Origin: Enterococcus saigonensis | Lineage (GTDB): Bacteria > Bacillota > Bacilli > Lactobacillales > Enterococcaceae | Direction: 5' to 3' | DNA: 64,000 nt | Assembly: GCF_011397115.1 (NCBI RefSeq) | Contig: NZ_AP022822.1 | Location: 124,001-188,000, forward strand | In this document: piece by piece, positions 16,319 through 24,541 of the stretch | Layout of the letters: each line of letters begins with the position of its first letter | Position numbering within the stretch: the first letter of the stretch is position 1 | Notes under the pieces: model-generated | What the model saw: the letters and a program-made list of their open reading frames with translations, nothing else | Databases searched by the model: none | What the model was told of the DNA's origin: nothing | Program-made: the position numbers and the translations under genes

Positions 16319-16779
16319 TTATTTTTGGATGGCGTATGTGTAATGATACTCTTTAAGTACGTTCCCTTTTTTTGCATCTGTTTTTGTCTTAAATATCTTG
16401 ACTGTAATTTTATGGGAGCCCTTTTTCAAAGCGACACTATTTGCGTCTTCTTTTAAGTAGTATCCTCGTTCTAACTTAGTTGCTTTAGTTGCTTGTTGGA
16501 CTTGTTTGTCCTCCCAAAAGAGGCTAGTATAATCATCATTTGGCAAATAATCAAAAATGAAGCGTACTTCGTTTGAATTTACAGTGCTAAGCTTGATGGT
16601 TCTGCCCAGCTCTTTTCCATTCGCATCGAAAATGTTAAATTTAATTGTACTATTATCTGCCGTTTCAAAAGTAATTGCTGTTTTTGTTTGTTTTTGATAG
16701 TTGTTTTTTTAGTACTTAAAAACAAAAATCCTCCTCCAATTGTGACAAATAGCAAAAGAGCTATAATATTTTTTTTCAT
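16319..16779 (-). pseudogene. Frameshifted gene for a membrane-anchored extracytoplasmic protein
   Basis: The minus strand has an N-terminal frame from 16779 (MKKNIIALLLFVTIGGGFLF, a signal or anchor helix) that loses sense after about 28 residues. A second frame, open from the poly-A tract onward, reads AITFETADNSTIKFNIFDAN and continues without a break through YLPNDDYTS to AIQK at 16319. The join lies in seven consecutive A (complement of the T run near 16705); eight would restore one frame of about 153 residues. The mature part looks like a small beta-rich domain with alternating charged residues. I do not recognise the family. It may be a real null allele, a phase-variable gene or a homopolymer sequencing error. 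Confidence 0.65.
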
Positions 16780-17435
16780 AAGGGTATCCTTTCTGTTTCT
16801 GTCTGTTGGCTAATTTTCTAATTGAAAAATGGAATAGATCTATTACCTTGAAATGCTGTTTTATCCTTCTAAAAGAAGTAGTGACAAATTATAAACGACA
16901 GGAAGAATTTTTGGACATATTCTTTCTTTTTACATATCAAGTCCAAAGAGTTTTTGAAAAAAACGTTGAACTAATGTATAAAGCATACCGCTATAAAATC
17001 TCTTTTTCAATAATATGGTGTTATTTTTTAGATGTTTGATTTGTTTTTTTATTTGTGCGGAAATTGAAGCGTTGCAACGACAATTAAAATGATAATTTTT
17101 CTAAAATAATGAAGAAGCAAACGTTTAATGAGATGAAAGAACAAGAAGAGATAAAACATATTTTGCTTGAGTTCGTAGCTAATCGCGATAGTAAAAGCGT
17201 AAAATTTATATGCAGAGTAGCACACCCTTCCAAAATGCACGTCGATACGCTATTTAGACAGTATGATTTGTCTGAGTCTCTAAATGGCAAGTGGTAAGTG
17301 CTGTAAAAAATAATAAGAACAAGAATGATGATGAACAAGACTGGATGAATATTTCGAAGTTCGTTATTTTATTTTTTGTTAAAATAATACTGTCGTGGAC
17401 TTGAATGGAATTAAAAAACATATACCATTTTTATC
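16780..17435. other. AT-rich gap without a supportable gene
   Basis: About 650 bases separate the frameshifted gene from the PTS promoter. Short open frames exist on both strands (for instance 17109-17297), but none has a ribosome binding site or recognisable composition. I see no terminator, repeat or RNA gene. Confidence 0.5.
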
Positions 17436-17464
17436 TTGCATAATCTGAAACCGCATACTATACT
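17436..17464 (+). promoter_or_regulatory. Promoter of the PTS EIIA gene with a weak cre-like site
   Basis: TTGCAT and TATACT are separated by 17 bases. Inside and overlapping the -10 (17446-17459) lies TGAAACCGCATACT, which matches the CcpA site consensus TGWAANCGNTNWCA except at two positions. Confidence 0.6.
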
Positions 17465-17498
17465 TGTTACAAACTTTTTAGGAAAGTAGGGAAATGAA

Positions 17499-17978
17499 AT
17501 GTTCTTTAATAAAAAGAAAAAAAACGAGACAATTTATAATCCAATTAATGGTACTTTAAAAGAGTTGGCACAGGTTAGTGATCCTGTCTTCTCAGAAAAA
17601 ATGATGGGAGATGGATTTGCTATCACGCCTAAAGTCGGAGAATTGTATGCACCAGTAAATGGGACAATATCAAGTGTTTTTCCGACAAAACACGCACTTG
17701 GTATTACAACTAAAAACGGGTTAGAAGTATTAATCCATATTGGGATTGACACAGTAGAATTAAATGGCGGGCCTTTTGAAGTTTTTGTAAAAGAAGGGGA
17801 GAACGTCACCCCAGCAACAAAATTAGCCAGCATTGATTTACCACTGCTTGCTGAAAAAGAAAAAGAAAATGACGTGATGGTAATTTTTACAAATATGGAT
17901 GACATCAAGTCGATAGAGTTAAAAATAACGGGGGATTCTAATTTTTCAACTGAAATTGGAACGGTGGTAATGAAATAA
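17499..17978 (+). CDS. PTS glucose-family EIIA protein (Crr-like)
   Basis: A 159-residue single-domain EIIA of the glucose class. It takes phosphate from HPr on the histidine in VLIHIGIDTVELNG (about residue 87) and passes it to a IIB domain. The motifs PINGTLKEL, APVNGTISSVFPTKHA and DLPLLAEKEKEN are typical. GGAAAGTAGGG lies just before the ATG. The next genes encode a PTS-responsive antiterminator and a MalX-type IICB that lacks its own IIA domain, so this protein is very likely the IIA of that permease and may also phosphorylate the antiterminator. A weak cre-like site overlaps its promoter. Confidence 0.92.
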   Translation: MFFNKKKKNETIYNPINGTLKELAQVSDPVFSEKMMGDGFAITPKVGELYAPVNGTISSVFPTKHALGITTKNGLEVLIHIGIDTVELNGGPFEVFVKEGENVTPATKLASIDLPLLAEKEKENDVMVIFTNMDDIKSIELKITGDSNFSTEIGTVVMK

Positions 17979-18006
17979 TTGTACCAGTATAGTTATCAAA
18001 AAAGAG

Positions 18007-18035
18007 TTGACACCGTTTTCAAATTCTGTTAAATT
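18007..18035 (+). promoter_or_regulatory. Promoter of the antiterminator gene with a strong cre-like site
   Basis: TTGACA and TAAATT are 17 bases apart. TGACACCGTTTTCA at 18008-18021, overlapping the -35, fits TGWAANCGNTNWCA with one mismatch. This predicts catabolite repression by CcpA. Confidence 0.65.
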
Positions 18036-18062
18036 GAGCATGCAGAATAGAAAGGGACCATC

Positions 18063-18896
18063 ATGAAAGTTATTAAAGTACTAAACAATAGTGCGGCAAT
18101 CGTTTTGGACGGCGATCATGAAGCAATTGTGATTGGCAACGGTCTTTCTTTCGGCAAAAAAGTTGGCGATGAAGTTGATCCGTCAAAAGTTGAACGGAAA
18201 TTTGTTGCCAATACGAACCAAATCGATGAAAAATTTCAAAAGCTATTTGAAAAAATCAGTTATGAAGAATCAAGCTTGGCGTTTGAGATTATTGAATATT
18301 TCAAAGAGCAATTGGATTATCCGCTAAATGATTTAATTTATCTTTCTTTAGCAGATCACATCAACTTTGCGATTGAACGTGCTAAGACAGGCATTTATCT
18401 GCCTAACGCGGTACTTCATGAAGTACAAATGTTTTATCCAGCGGAATATCGATTAGGAGCGTGGGCAGTTTTACTTTTAAATGAAAGAGCCCAAGTAAAT
18501 TTACAAGCAGATGAAGCGGGTTTTATTGCATTACATATCATCAATGCCCGTTGGAGTGGGGAAAAGACGCACTCCGAGCAGGATTTTAACAAAATCATTA
18601 GCGATTTAATCGAAATTCTAAATGAAACTTATCAACGGGATTTCAAGAAAGACAGCATTAATTATCATCGCTTGGTGACGCATCTGAAATATTTTTTATT
18701 GCGGGAATTTGGGATGCAGCAGCAAGCAAAAGTAGATGATTTTGGGTATTTTGATCAAGTAATACAAGATTTTCCGCAAGCTTATGCAGGTGCTGAAAAG
18801 ATCGCCAAATATTTGGAGACATTTTTTGGCCACAAAGTACCAAAAGAAGAAAAGGTCTTTTTGACCATTCATATTAATCGTATTCTTCAAAACTAG
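18063..18896 (+). CDS. BglG/LicT/GlcT-family transcription antiterminator
   Basis: A 277-residue regulator with an N-terminal RNA-binding CAT domain (residues 1-55, MKVIKVLNNSAAIVLDGDHE) and two PTS regulation domains (about 60-170 and 175-277). The phosphorylatable histidines are visible as LADHINFAIER in PRD1 and in LVTHLKYFLLRE and TIHINRI in PRD2. When its PRDs carry the right phosphorylation state it dimerises, binds the RAT hairpin in nascent RNA and stops terminator formation. A RAT sequence overlapping a terminator lies at 18895-18990, directly after this gene and before malX. The gene has its own promoter with a cre-like site. Confidence 0.93.
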   Translation: MKVIKVLNNSAAIVLDGDHEAIVIGNGLSFGKKVGDEVDPSKVERKFVANTNQIDEKFQKLFEKISYEESSLAFEIIEYFKEQLDYPLNDLIYLSLADHINFAIERAKTGIYLPNAVLHEVQMFYPAEYRLGAWAVLLLNERAQVNLQADEAGFIALHIINARWSGEKTHSEQDFNKIISDLIEILNETYQRDFKKDSINYHRLVTHLKYFLLREFGMQQQAKVDDFGYFDQVIQDFPQAYAGAEKIAKYLETFFGHKVPKEEKVFLTIHINRILQN

Positions 18897-18990
18897 AGTG
18901 TTACTATTCGGTAGGCAAGATCTAGTCAGAAGGGTTTCTAAAACGCAGTGACGACTGCTGTCTTTAGGCTACCTTCTGACTAGATCTTTT
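18895..18990 (+). promoter_or_regulatory. RAT antiterminator target overlapping a terminator, upstream of malX
   Basis: TGTTACT (18899-18905), a short loop and TAGGCAAGA (18912-18920) match the ribonucleic antiterminator consensus of LicT/SacT/GlcT targets (TTGTTACTG...CAGGCAAAA). The right part overlaps the left arm of a 17-base-pair terminator stem (18917-18933 with 18972-18988) that ends in TTTTT. RAT and terminator therefore exclude each other. The element begins on the stop codon of the antiterminator gene, so RNA from that promoter must pass it to reach malX. Confidence 0.85.
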
Positions 18991-19124
18991 TATATTTCGC
19001 TTTTTAAAGCGGTTACTTTTAATCGTTGCATGCCTTTTAAAAGTAAGACCATTTAAAAAGCTGAAAAGTTATTTTTACAAAGAAAGATTTAAAATGGCGA
19101 AAATCAAAATTAGGAGGAAAGAAA

Positions 19125-20729
19125 ATGAGTAACGCAGCGACAGCATCACGATCACTACGGACGAAAATTTTGAGCTTTTTACAAGAGTTGGGGAAAACGT
19201 TTATGTTCCCTGTTTCAACTTTAGCTTTTATGGGAATTTTAGTTGGGTTAGGCAGTTCGGTAACTTCAGAAGCGATGATTCAAAAGATCCCTTTTTTGGG
19301 CAATGATATTATTCAATTTATTTTTAGTTTTATGAACACAGTAGGTGGTTTTGGTTTTACGTATTTACCTGTAATGTTTGCGATGGCTATTCCGTTTGGG
19401 ATGTGTAAACGCAACAAAGGAGTAGGCGCTATCTCAGCTTTTGCAGGTTATGTAGCCATGAACTTATCCATTAATTTCTTATTGAATTATCGTGGTGAGT
19501 TGGCTGATGCACAAAGTATGAAAATTGCTGGTCAAAACATGGTCTTAGGAATTCAAAGTATTGAAATGGGTGTTTTGGGCGGAATTATCGTTGGTTTAAT
19601 CGTTTATATGTTACAAGAAAAATTCCAAGATATTCGTTTGCCAGATGCCTTTTCTTTCTTCGGTGGTATTCGTTTTATTCCAATTATTAGTGTTTTAGTT
19701 TTAGGTCTTGTTGGTTTGGTTGTTCCTTTTACGTGGCCTGTATTGCAATCAGGGATTGAAGCATTAGGCAATGGCATTCAAGGCGCTGGTATTTTTGGCC
19801 CATTCTTATATGGGTTAGGCGTATTGTTATTAAAACCGTTTGGGATGCATCACATTTTACTTGCGTTGGTTCGTTTTACAGAAGCGGGGGGCACACAAGT
19901 TGTTGACGGCAAGCCGATTTCTGGCGCTTTAAATATTTTTTATGCACAACTAAACGCCGGCGAAGCGATTTCGCATCAAGCAACTGCTTTTCTTTCACAA
20001 GGATTTATGCCAACCTTTATGTTTGGTTTACCGGCAATTTGTTTAGCAATTTATTTGACAGCCTACAAGAAAAATCGTCCTGGTATTAAAGGGATTTTAA
20101 TTTCAGCAGTTTTAGTGGCTGTTGTTACCGGGATTTCAGAACCGACTGAATTCTTGTTCTTATTCTTGGCACCAGGGTTGTATTTATTCCACTCGGTGAT
20201 GTCTGGGGCAGCGTTAATGGTAATGAGTTTGATTGGCGTGAATATTGGGAACACGGATGGCGGAATTTTAGACTGGTTGATTTTTGGGATTATGCAAGGC
20301 AATGAAACAAAATGGTATTTGTTAATTCCAGTTGGGATTGTCTGGTTTGCTATTTACTTTTTTGTTTTCCGTTGGTACATTTTGAAACATAATTTGGAAA
20401 CACCTGGACGGGAAAAAGAAGAGGAAGTTACATTGGCAGATGGTGTTACGGCAAAACCCAAAACCTTTACAAAAGGCAATGGTATTTACGATCCAGGTAT
20501 TATTTTGGACGCTCTAGGTGGCAGTGCCAATGTTACGAGTTTAGACAATTGTGTTACACGTTTGCGCCTGCAATTAAAAGATAAGAGCTTGATGGATAAA
20601 GCAACTTTGAAAAAAGCAGGGGCTTTGGCAATTGTAGAATTAGATGATCACAATGTTCAAGTTGTTATTGGTGCCCAAGTGCAGACGGTGAAAAACGGGA
20701 TTGAAGAAATTATGGTGAGCCCAGCATGA
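19125..20729 (+). CDS. malX: PTS IICB permease of the MalX type (maltose/glucose)
   Basis: A 534-residue sugar permease. The IIC domain fills residues 1-425, with ten or so helices and conserved FLPVMFCIAIPLG-like (YLPVMFAMAIPFG), PFGMHHILLALVRF and TEPTEFLFLF-like (ISEPTEFLFLF) segments. A IIB domain follows a short linker, with the phosphorylated cysteine in SLDNCVTRLRL near residue 483. The match to E. coli MalX is extensive along the whole length. It transports and phosphorylates a glucose- or maltose-type sugar. It has no IIA domain; the EIIA gene two positions upstream fits. Expression should depend on the RAT/terminator in its 230-base leader. AGGAGG lies before the ATG. Confidence 0.92.
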   Translation: MSNAATASRSLRTKILSFLQELGKTFMFPVSTLAFMGILVGLGSSVTSEAMIQKIPFLGNDIIQFIFSFMNTVGGFGFTYLPVMFAMAIPFGMCKRNKGVGAISAFAGYVAMNLSINFLLNYRGELADAQSMKIAGQNMVLGIQSIEMGVLGGIIVGLIVYMLQEKFQDIRLPDAFSFFGGIRFIPIISVLVLGLVGLVVPFTWPVLQSGIEALGNGIQGAGIFGPFLYGLGVLLLKPFGMHHILLALVRFTEAGGTQVVDGKPISGALNIFYAQLNAGEAISHQATAFLSQGFMPTFMFGLPAICLAIYLTAYKKNRPGIKGILISAVLVAVVTGISEPTEFLFLFLAPGLYLFHSVMSGAALMVMSLIGVNIGNTDGGILDWLIFGIMQGNETKWYLLIPVGIVWFAIYFFVFRWYILKHNLETPGREKEEEVTLADGVTAKPKTFTKGNGIYDPGIILDALGGSANVTSLDNCVTRLRLQLKDKSLMDKATLKKAGALAIVELDDHNVQVVIGAQVQTVKNGIEEIMVSPA

Positions 20730-21919
20730 TGAAAGTTGAGTATCAATTTGATAAAATGGCAGATCGGACTATTGATCACGCCAGAAAATGGGACCAAAAA
20801 ATTATTCAAAGTAAATATCCTGGTACGCCAAAAGACTGTATTCCTATGTGGATTGCCGACATGGATTTTCCGGCGGCACCACCTATTAATGAAGCTTTTA
20901 TGAAGATTGCTCAAAATGGGGCATACGGCTACACCTATGCGTATGATGAATTTTATGAAGCTGTCATTAATTGGCATAAACGCCGTCACGGCAATCAAGT
21001 ACAAAAAGAATGGATTACGTTATCTTATGGGACTGTATCTACTATCCACTATTTGTATCAAGCTTTTTGCCAAACTAATGAAGCTGTTATTATGAATACG
21101 CCAGTATATGATCCGTTTAGTTATGCGGCAAAGCATAATGGTCTGCAGGTAATCGCCAACACGTTGAAGAATGTAAATGGTCGGTATGAAATTGATTATG
21201 CTTTACTAGAAGAACAATTGCGTACTAAGCGACCACGCGTTTTCTTGTTTTGCTCTCCTCACAATCCATCTGGTCGCGTGTGGCACATAGAAGAAATAGA
21301 GCAAGTAGCAAAACTATGTCAGAAATACGGTACAATTTTTGTTAGCGATGAAGTGCACGCCGAGATTATTTTGAGCGGAAAATTTGTCTCTGCGTTGCAG
21401 TTACCAAAAGAATATCATGACAATTTAATTGTGTTGACATCACCGAATAAAGGCTTTAATCTAGGCGGCTTGAAAACGTCTTACTCGATTATCCCAAGTG
21501 AAAAATTACGCCAAGTATTTCGTCATCGGTTGGAGATGAACTCGATTACCTCACCAAATTTATTCGGTGTAGTGGGTATCATCACTGCTTATAACCAGTG
21601 TGAAGACTGGCTTGATGCTATGACAGATTATATTCGAGAAAATTATCACTACACCAAAGAATTTATCGAACAAAATTTGCCCAACTGGGAATTAATGGAG
21701 ATGACAGCTTCTTATCTGCCGTGGATAGATATCTCCAAAACAGGTAAGACAGCACTTGAAATTGTTGAGCCATTGGCAAAAATTGGCGGTGTGATTATTG
21801 AACCTGGAACAAATTATGCTAGTGATGGTGAAAATTTTGTTCGGTTAAATATTGGTACCCCTAAAGAAGTTTTAGTAGAAGCTTTAGAACGAATTAAAAT
21901 TTTTATGGCACAAAATTAG
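20726..21919 (+). CDS. malY: MalY/PatB-type PLP-dependent aminotransferase (cystathionine beta-lyase)
   Basis: A 397-residue fold-type I PLP enzyme of the MalY/PatB group. Visible features are PMWIADMDFP near residue 36, GYTYAYDEFYEA near 68, SPHNPSGRVW near 170, the SDEVHAEI aspartate that contacts the cofactor near 205, and the Schiff-base lysine in LTSPNKGFNLGG near 235. Family members cleave cystathionine or cysteine conjugates; in E. coli MalY also antagonises the MalT activator. The ATG overlaps the malX stop, so the two are translationally coupled, as in the E. coli malXY operon. Which role matters here is unknown. A second ATG three bases later is an equally possible start. Confidence 0.92.
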   Translation: MMKVEYQFDKMADRTIDHARKWDQKIIQSKYPGTPKDCIPMWIADMDFPAAPPINEAFMKIAQNGAYGYTYAYDEFYEAVINWHKRRHGNQVQKEWITLSYGTVSTIHYLYQAFCQTNEAVIMNTPVYDPFSYAAKHNGLQVIANTLKNVNGRYEIDYALLEEQLRTKRPRVFLFCSPHNPSGRVWHIEEIEQVAKLCQKYGTIFVSDEVHAEIILSGKFVSALQLPKEYHDNLIVLTSPNKGFNLGGLKTSYSIIPSEKLRQVFRHRLEMNSITSPNLFGVVGIITAYNQCEDWLDAMTDYIRENYHYTKEFIEQNLPNWELMEMTASYLPWIDISKTGKTALEIVEPLAKIGGVIIEPGTNYASDGENFVRLNIGTPKEVLVEALERIKIFMAQN

Positions 21920-21924
21920 GAAAT

Positions 21925-21999
21925 AAAAAACAGTCTACTTTTTGACTTTCACCAAGTATTTGAAAACGAATTGGTGAGGTTAAAAAAGACTGTTTTTTT
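21925..21999 (+). terminator. Terminator after malXY
   Basis: AAAAAACAGTC pairs with GACTGTTTTTT around an inner hairpin (CTTTCACCAA with TTGGTGAGG). The stem ends in T residues. Confidence 0.85.
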
Positions 22000-22104
22000 C
22001 TTATCAGAGCTGGAATCTTCTATCAAAATTAGTGGAGGGGCGGTATAATAAAGGCAAATTGACAAGAAGATGATTGGAAAATCATCTAAAAAGGAGCATT
22101 GAAT

Positions 22105-22512
22105 ATGAAAGCAGTAATTACGAGTGAGGAATTTTATACAGAGGGTGGTTGCAATGCCTGTCAACCTTTTACCATGGCAACTTATGACGTAACTTTTGAA
22201 GACGGCACCACCAAATCATTAGAAGAATTGGATATTCCATCATTGATCATGGCGCTTGCACAAAAAAATCATTGGGAACAATCCTATGAAGAAGATGATT
22301 TTGATGATGTCTTGATTTATCAAAAAGCAGATACAAAAATCGCCGTAAAAGAGACACCGCGAAAAGTAACGTTCCAAACAAAAGCTGAAAAACAAACTTT
22401 TGATAAGCAAAATTGTGATTTAACCACTGTATTTACACAAGTCAACACGATTGCAACAACATTGTTTCATATAGAAGCAACAGATTTTGAAGTAAGGCCA
22501 TTAGAAAAATAA
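22105..22512 (+). CDS. Conserved-looking soluble protein of unknown function with a CxxC motif
   Basis: A 135-residue acidic protein without signal or membrane segments. The N-terminal half has a GGCNACQPF motif (Cys pair at about 15 and 18) that could bind metal or undergo thiol exchange, followed by beta-strand-like sequence (TMATYDVTFEDGTTKSL) and an acidic patch (YEEDDFDDV). The ATG at 22105 is eight bases from AAGGAG; the TTG two codons earlier is less likely. It has its own terminator and no operon partner. I do not recognise the family. Confidence 0.65.
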   Translation: MKAVITSEEFYTEGGCNACQPFTMATYDVTFEDGTTKSLEELDIPSLIMALAQKNHWEQSYEEDDFDDVLIYQKADTKIAVKETPRKVTFQTKAEKQTFDKQNCDLTTVFTQVNTIATTLFHIEATDFEVRPLEK

Positions 22513-22562
22513 GATTTAGCTGGTAGAAAACGGGGAGAAAGAAGTATCCGCAAAAAGACAAC

Positions 22563-22600
22563 AAAAAAGCATCTGCTTTCTAGTCTAGCAGATGCTTTTT
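22563..22600 (+). terminator. Terminator after the CxxC protein gene
   Basis: AAAAAAGCATCTGC pairs with GCAGATGCTTTTT around an eleven-base loop. Confidence 0.88.
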
Positions 22601-22636
22601 AAGAATAACTGGAATCTTCCATGGGATTTAAACTCC

Positions 22637-22786
22637 TTATGCAGATTTTTGTAATTCTTGAACCGCTTGTTCAATCGTTACACCAGTAGCAAAATGGTTA
22701 CTATTGCGTTGGTCAAAAACGATAAACAAGTTCAACTTGGTGTCTAAAGTTACCCGATAAGGTACTTGCGTGTTATAGAATGTCAT
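22637..22786 (-). CDS. Small 49-residue protein of unknown function
   Basis: A short minus-strand gene with a clear AAAGGAG seven bases before the ATG. The product begins MTFYNTQVPYRVTLD and ends EQAVQELQKSA; it looks like a small beta-strand pair followed by one helix. A second in-frame ATG two codons upstream sits too close to the ribosome binding site. Good codon composition and the strong start site support translation. No family is recognised. Confidence 0.55.
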   Translation of the reverse strand: MTFYNTQVPYRVTLDTKLNLFIVFDQRNSNHFATGVTIEQAVQELQKSA

Positions 22787-23101
22787 ATTCATTCTCCTTT
22801 CTTTTGTGTGCTTACGAAAGGCAACTAAGTTGATAACGAAATTCCATTGTTATCATACTGCTATTTCAGAAAACTTTCAAACTTAACGCTCGTAAACCTG
22901 AATGTATTTTAGAAAATTGTAAAGTACAACAGTTTTATTTTTTTTAGTGAGGTCACAAGCGTGTTCAAGATACTAAATATTATTTTATCAGTTTACTTTT
23001 TTACTAGATGCATGAAGATGTTAGTTGACGTCAAAGTGGACAGATTTAATCGGAAATATCAGGATTAAAAAATCTAACGTCTTTTGATACAGGAGAAAAA
23101 A

Positions 23102-24304
23102 ATGAAAAATTATCAACAAACGATTTACGCCTGCTTTATGGCTTATATTGTTCAAGCAATAGTTAATAACTTTGCACCATTGCTATTTTTAACGTTTCAA
23201 AGACAGTTTCATATCCCCTTAACGCAAATTACACTACTAGCGACCTTCAACTTCTTGTTGCAATTAATAGTAGATTTTGCTGCTATTTTTTTTGTCGACA
23301 AAATTGGTTATCGTATTTCGATTGTTGCTGCACATTTATTTTCAGGGGTAGGTTTAATCGGGTTAGCTATTTTTCCATTGGTTTTTTCGAACGCTTTTTT
23401 AGGTTTGTTAGCAGCAGTAAGTCTGTATGCCGTTGGTGGTGGCTTATTAGAAGTATTGGTAAGCCCCATTGTCGAAGCTTGTCCCACGGAACACAAGGAA
23501 AAAACCATGAGTTTATTACATTCCTTTTATTGTTGGGGCGTAGTGGGCGTAGTGGGACTTTCCACTCTTTTTATTGCTTTAAGTGGAATTGAGAATTGGC
23601 CCTATTTGGCCGGTGCTTGGTCGGTATTACCATTTTGTAATGCTTTACTATTCACAAAAGTACCAATGCGTGCGTTAATTGCAAAAGGCGAGCGTGGCTT
23701 AACAGCTAAAGCTCTATTAAATTTGAAAAGTTTTTGGTTATTTCTAGCTTTGATGGTTTGTGCAGGAGCAAGTGAACAATCGGTTAGTCAATGGGCATCG
23801 ACGTTTGCTGAAAAGGGACTTTTCGTTTCAAAAGTAGTAGGAGATTTAGCCGGACCGTTGTTATTTGCTTTTATGATGGGAATATCGCGTATTTTTTATG
23901 GGAAGTACGGGCACAAGTTGGCTTTGCAACGGTTTATGATGATTAGCGGGATTGTATGTGTGGGAGCATATTTGTTAATCGGTTTTTCAAAAAGTGCGCC
24001 GTTGGGATTTTTAGGGTGTGCGTTAAGCGGATTGGCAGTGGGAATTATGTGGCCAGGAACATTTAGCTTAACTGCTCGGACGATTCCAAATGGGGGCACT
24101 GCGTTATTTGCGTATTTAGCTTTAGCAGGAGATTTAGGCTGTTCAATTGGTCCTAGTGTTGTCGGTTTTGTTTCAGCCGCAGCAGACAATCAATTGCGTT
24201 TTGGAATTCTGGGAGGAATAATATTTCCCGTAGGTTTAGTTATTGGTATTTTTTTGCTAAAAAAAATGTATCGTCAACACGAGGGAATGATTGTAAGAAG
24301 TTAA
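23102..24304 (+). CDS. MFS transporter
   Basis: A 400-residue major facilitator protein with twelve predicted helices. The loop after helix two (FVDKIGYRISIVAAH) is the MFS motif A equivalent, and the second half has a matching SRIFYGKYGHKLALQ. Glycine-rich helices (GLAVGIMWPGTFSLTA) resemble the FucP/YfkF-like branch of sugar or drug carriers. The ATG at 23102 has AGGAG six bases upstream. It is a single gene, and the substrate cannot be inferred from neighbours. Confidence 0.82.
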   Translation: MKNYQQTIYACFMAYIVQAIVNNFAPLLFLTFQRQFHIPLTQITLLATFNFLLQLIVDFAAIFFVDKIGYRISIVAAHLFSGVGLIGLAIFPLVFSNAFLGLLAAVSLYAVGGGLLEVLVSPIVEACPTEHKEKTMSLLHSFYCWGVVGVVGLSTLFIALSGIENWPYLAGAWSVLPFCNALLFTKVPMRALIAKGERGLTAKALLNLKSFWLFLALMVCAGASEQSVSQWASTFAEKGLFVSKVVGDLAGPLLFAFMMGISRIFYGKYGHKLALQRFMMISGIVCVGAYLLIGFSKSAPLGFLGCALSGLAVGIMWPGTFSLTARTIPNGGTALFAYLALAGDLGCSIGPSVVGFVSAAADNQLRFGILGGIIFPVGLVIGIFLLKKMYRQHEGMIVRS

Positions 24305-24307
24305 ACT

Positions 24308-24340
24308 AAAAGGCGGAACTAAACAGTTTCGCCTTTTTTT
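24308..24340 (+). terminator. Terminator after the first MFS gene
   Basis: AAAAGGCGGAACT pairs with AGTTTCGCCTTTT around a four-base loop and ends in T residues. Confidence 0.85.
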
Positions 24341-24541
24341 ATTTTACGTACTAAAACCTGATTCCTTTTTTACAGATAGTGCTATAAGAGTAAGTTGCGT
24401 TCGTTTTCAATAGGATCAGCCAAATTGATTAAACGTAAAATTTTGCTACACATTTTTTTCATGTTCCACTGAAATTATCGGCGGTTTTAAATTTTTTTTC
24501 TCCCTATAATAAAGGTATCAACAAATAAGGAGGAAATGCCA

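Noticed and set aside
17109..17297. 62-codon plus-strand ORF in the gap before the PTS locus
   Set aside because: No ribosome binding site, no protein-like pattern that I recognise, and overlapping minus-strand frames of similar length; treated as chance.
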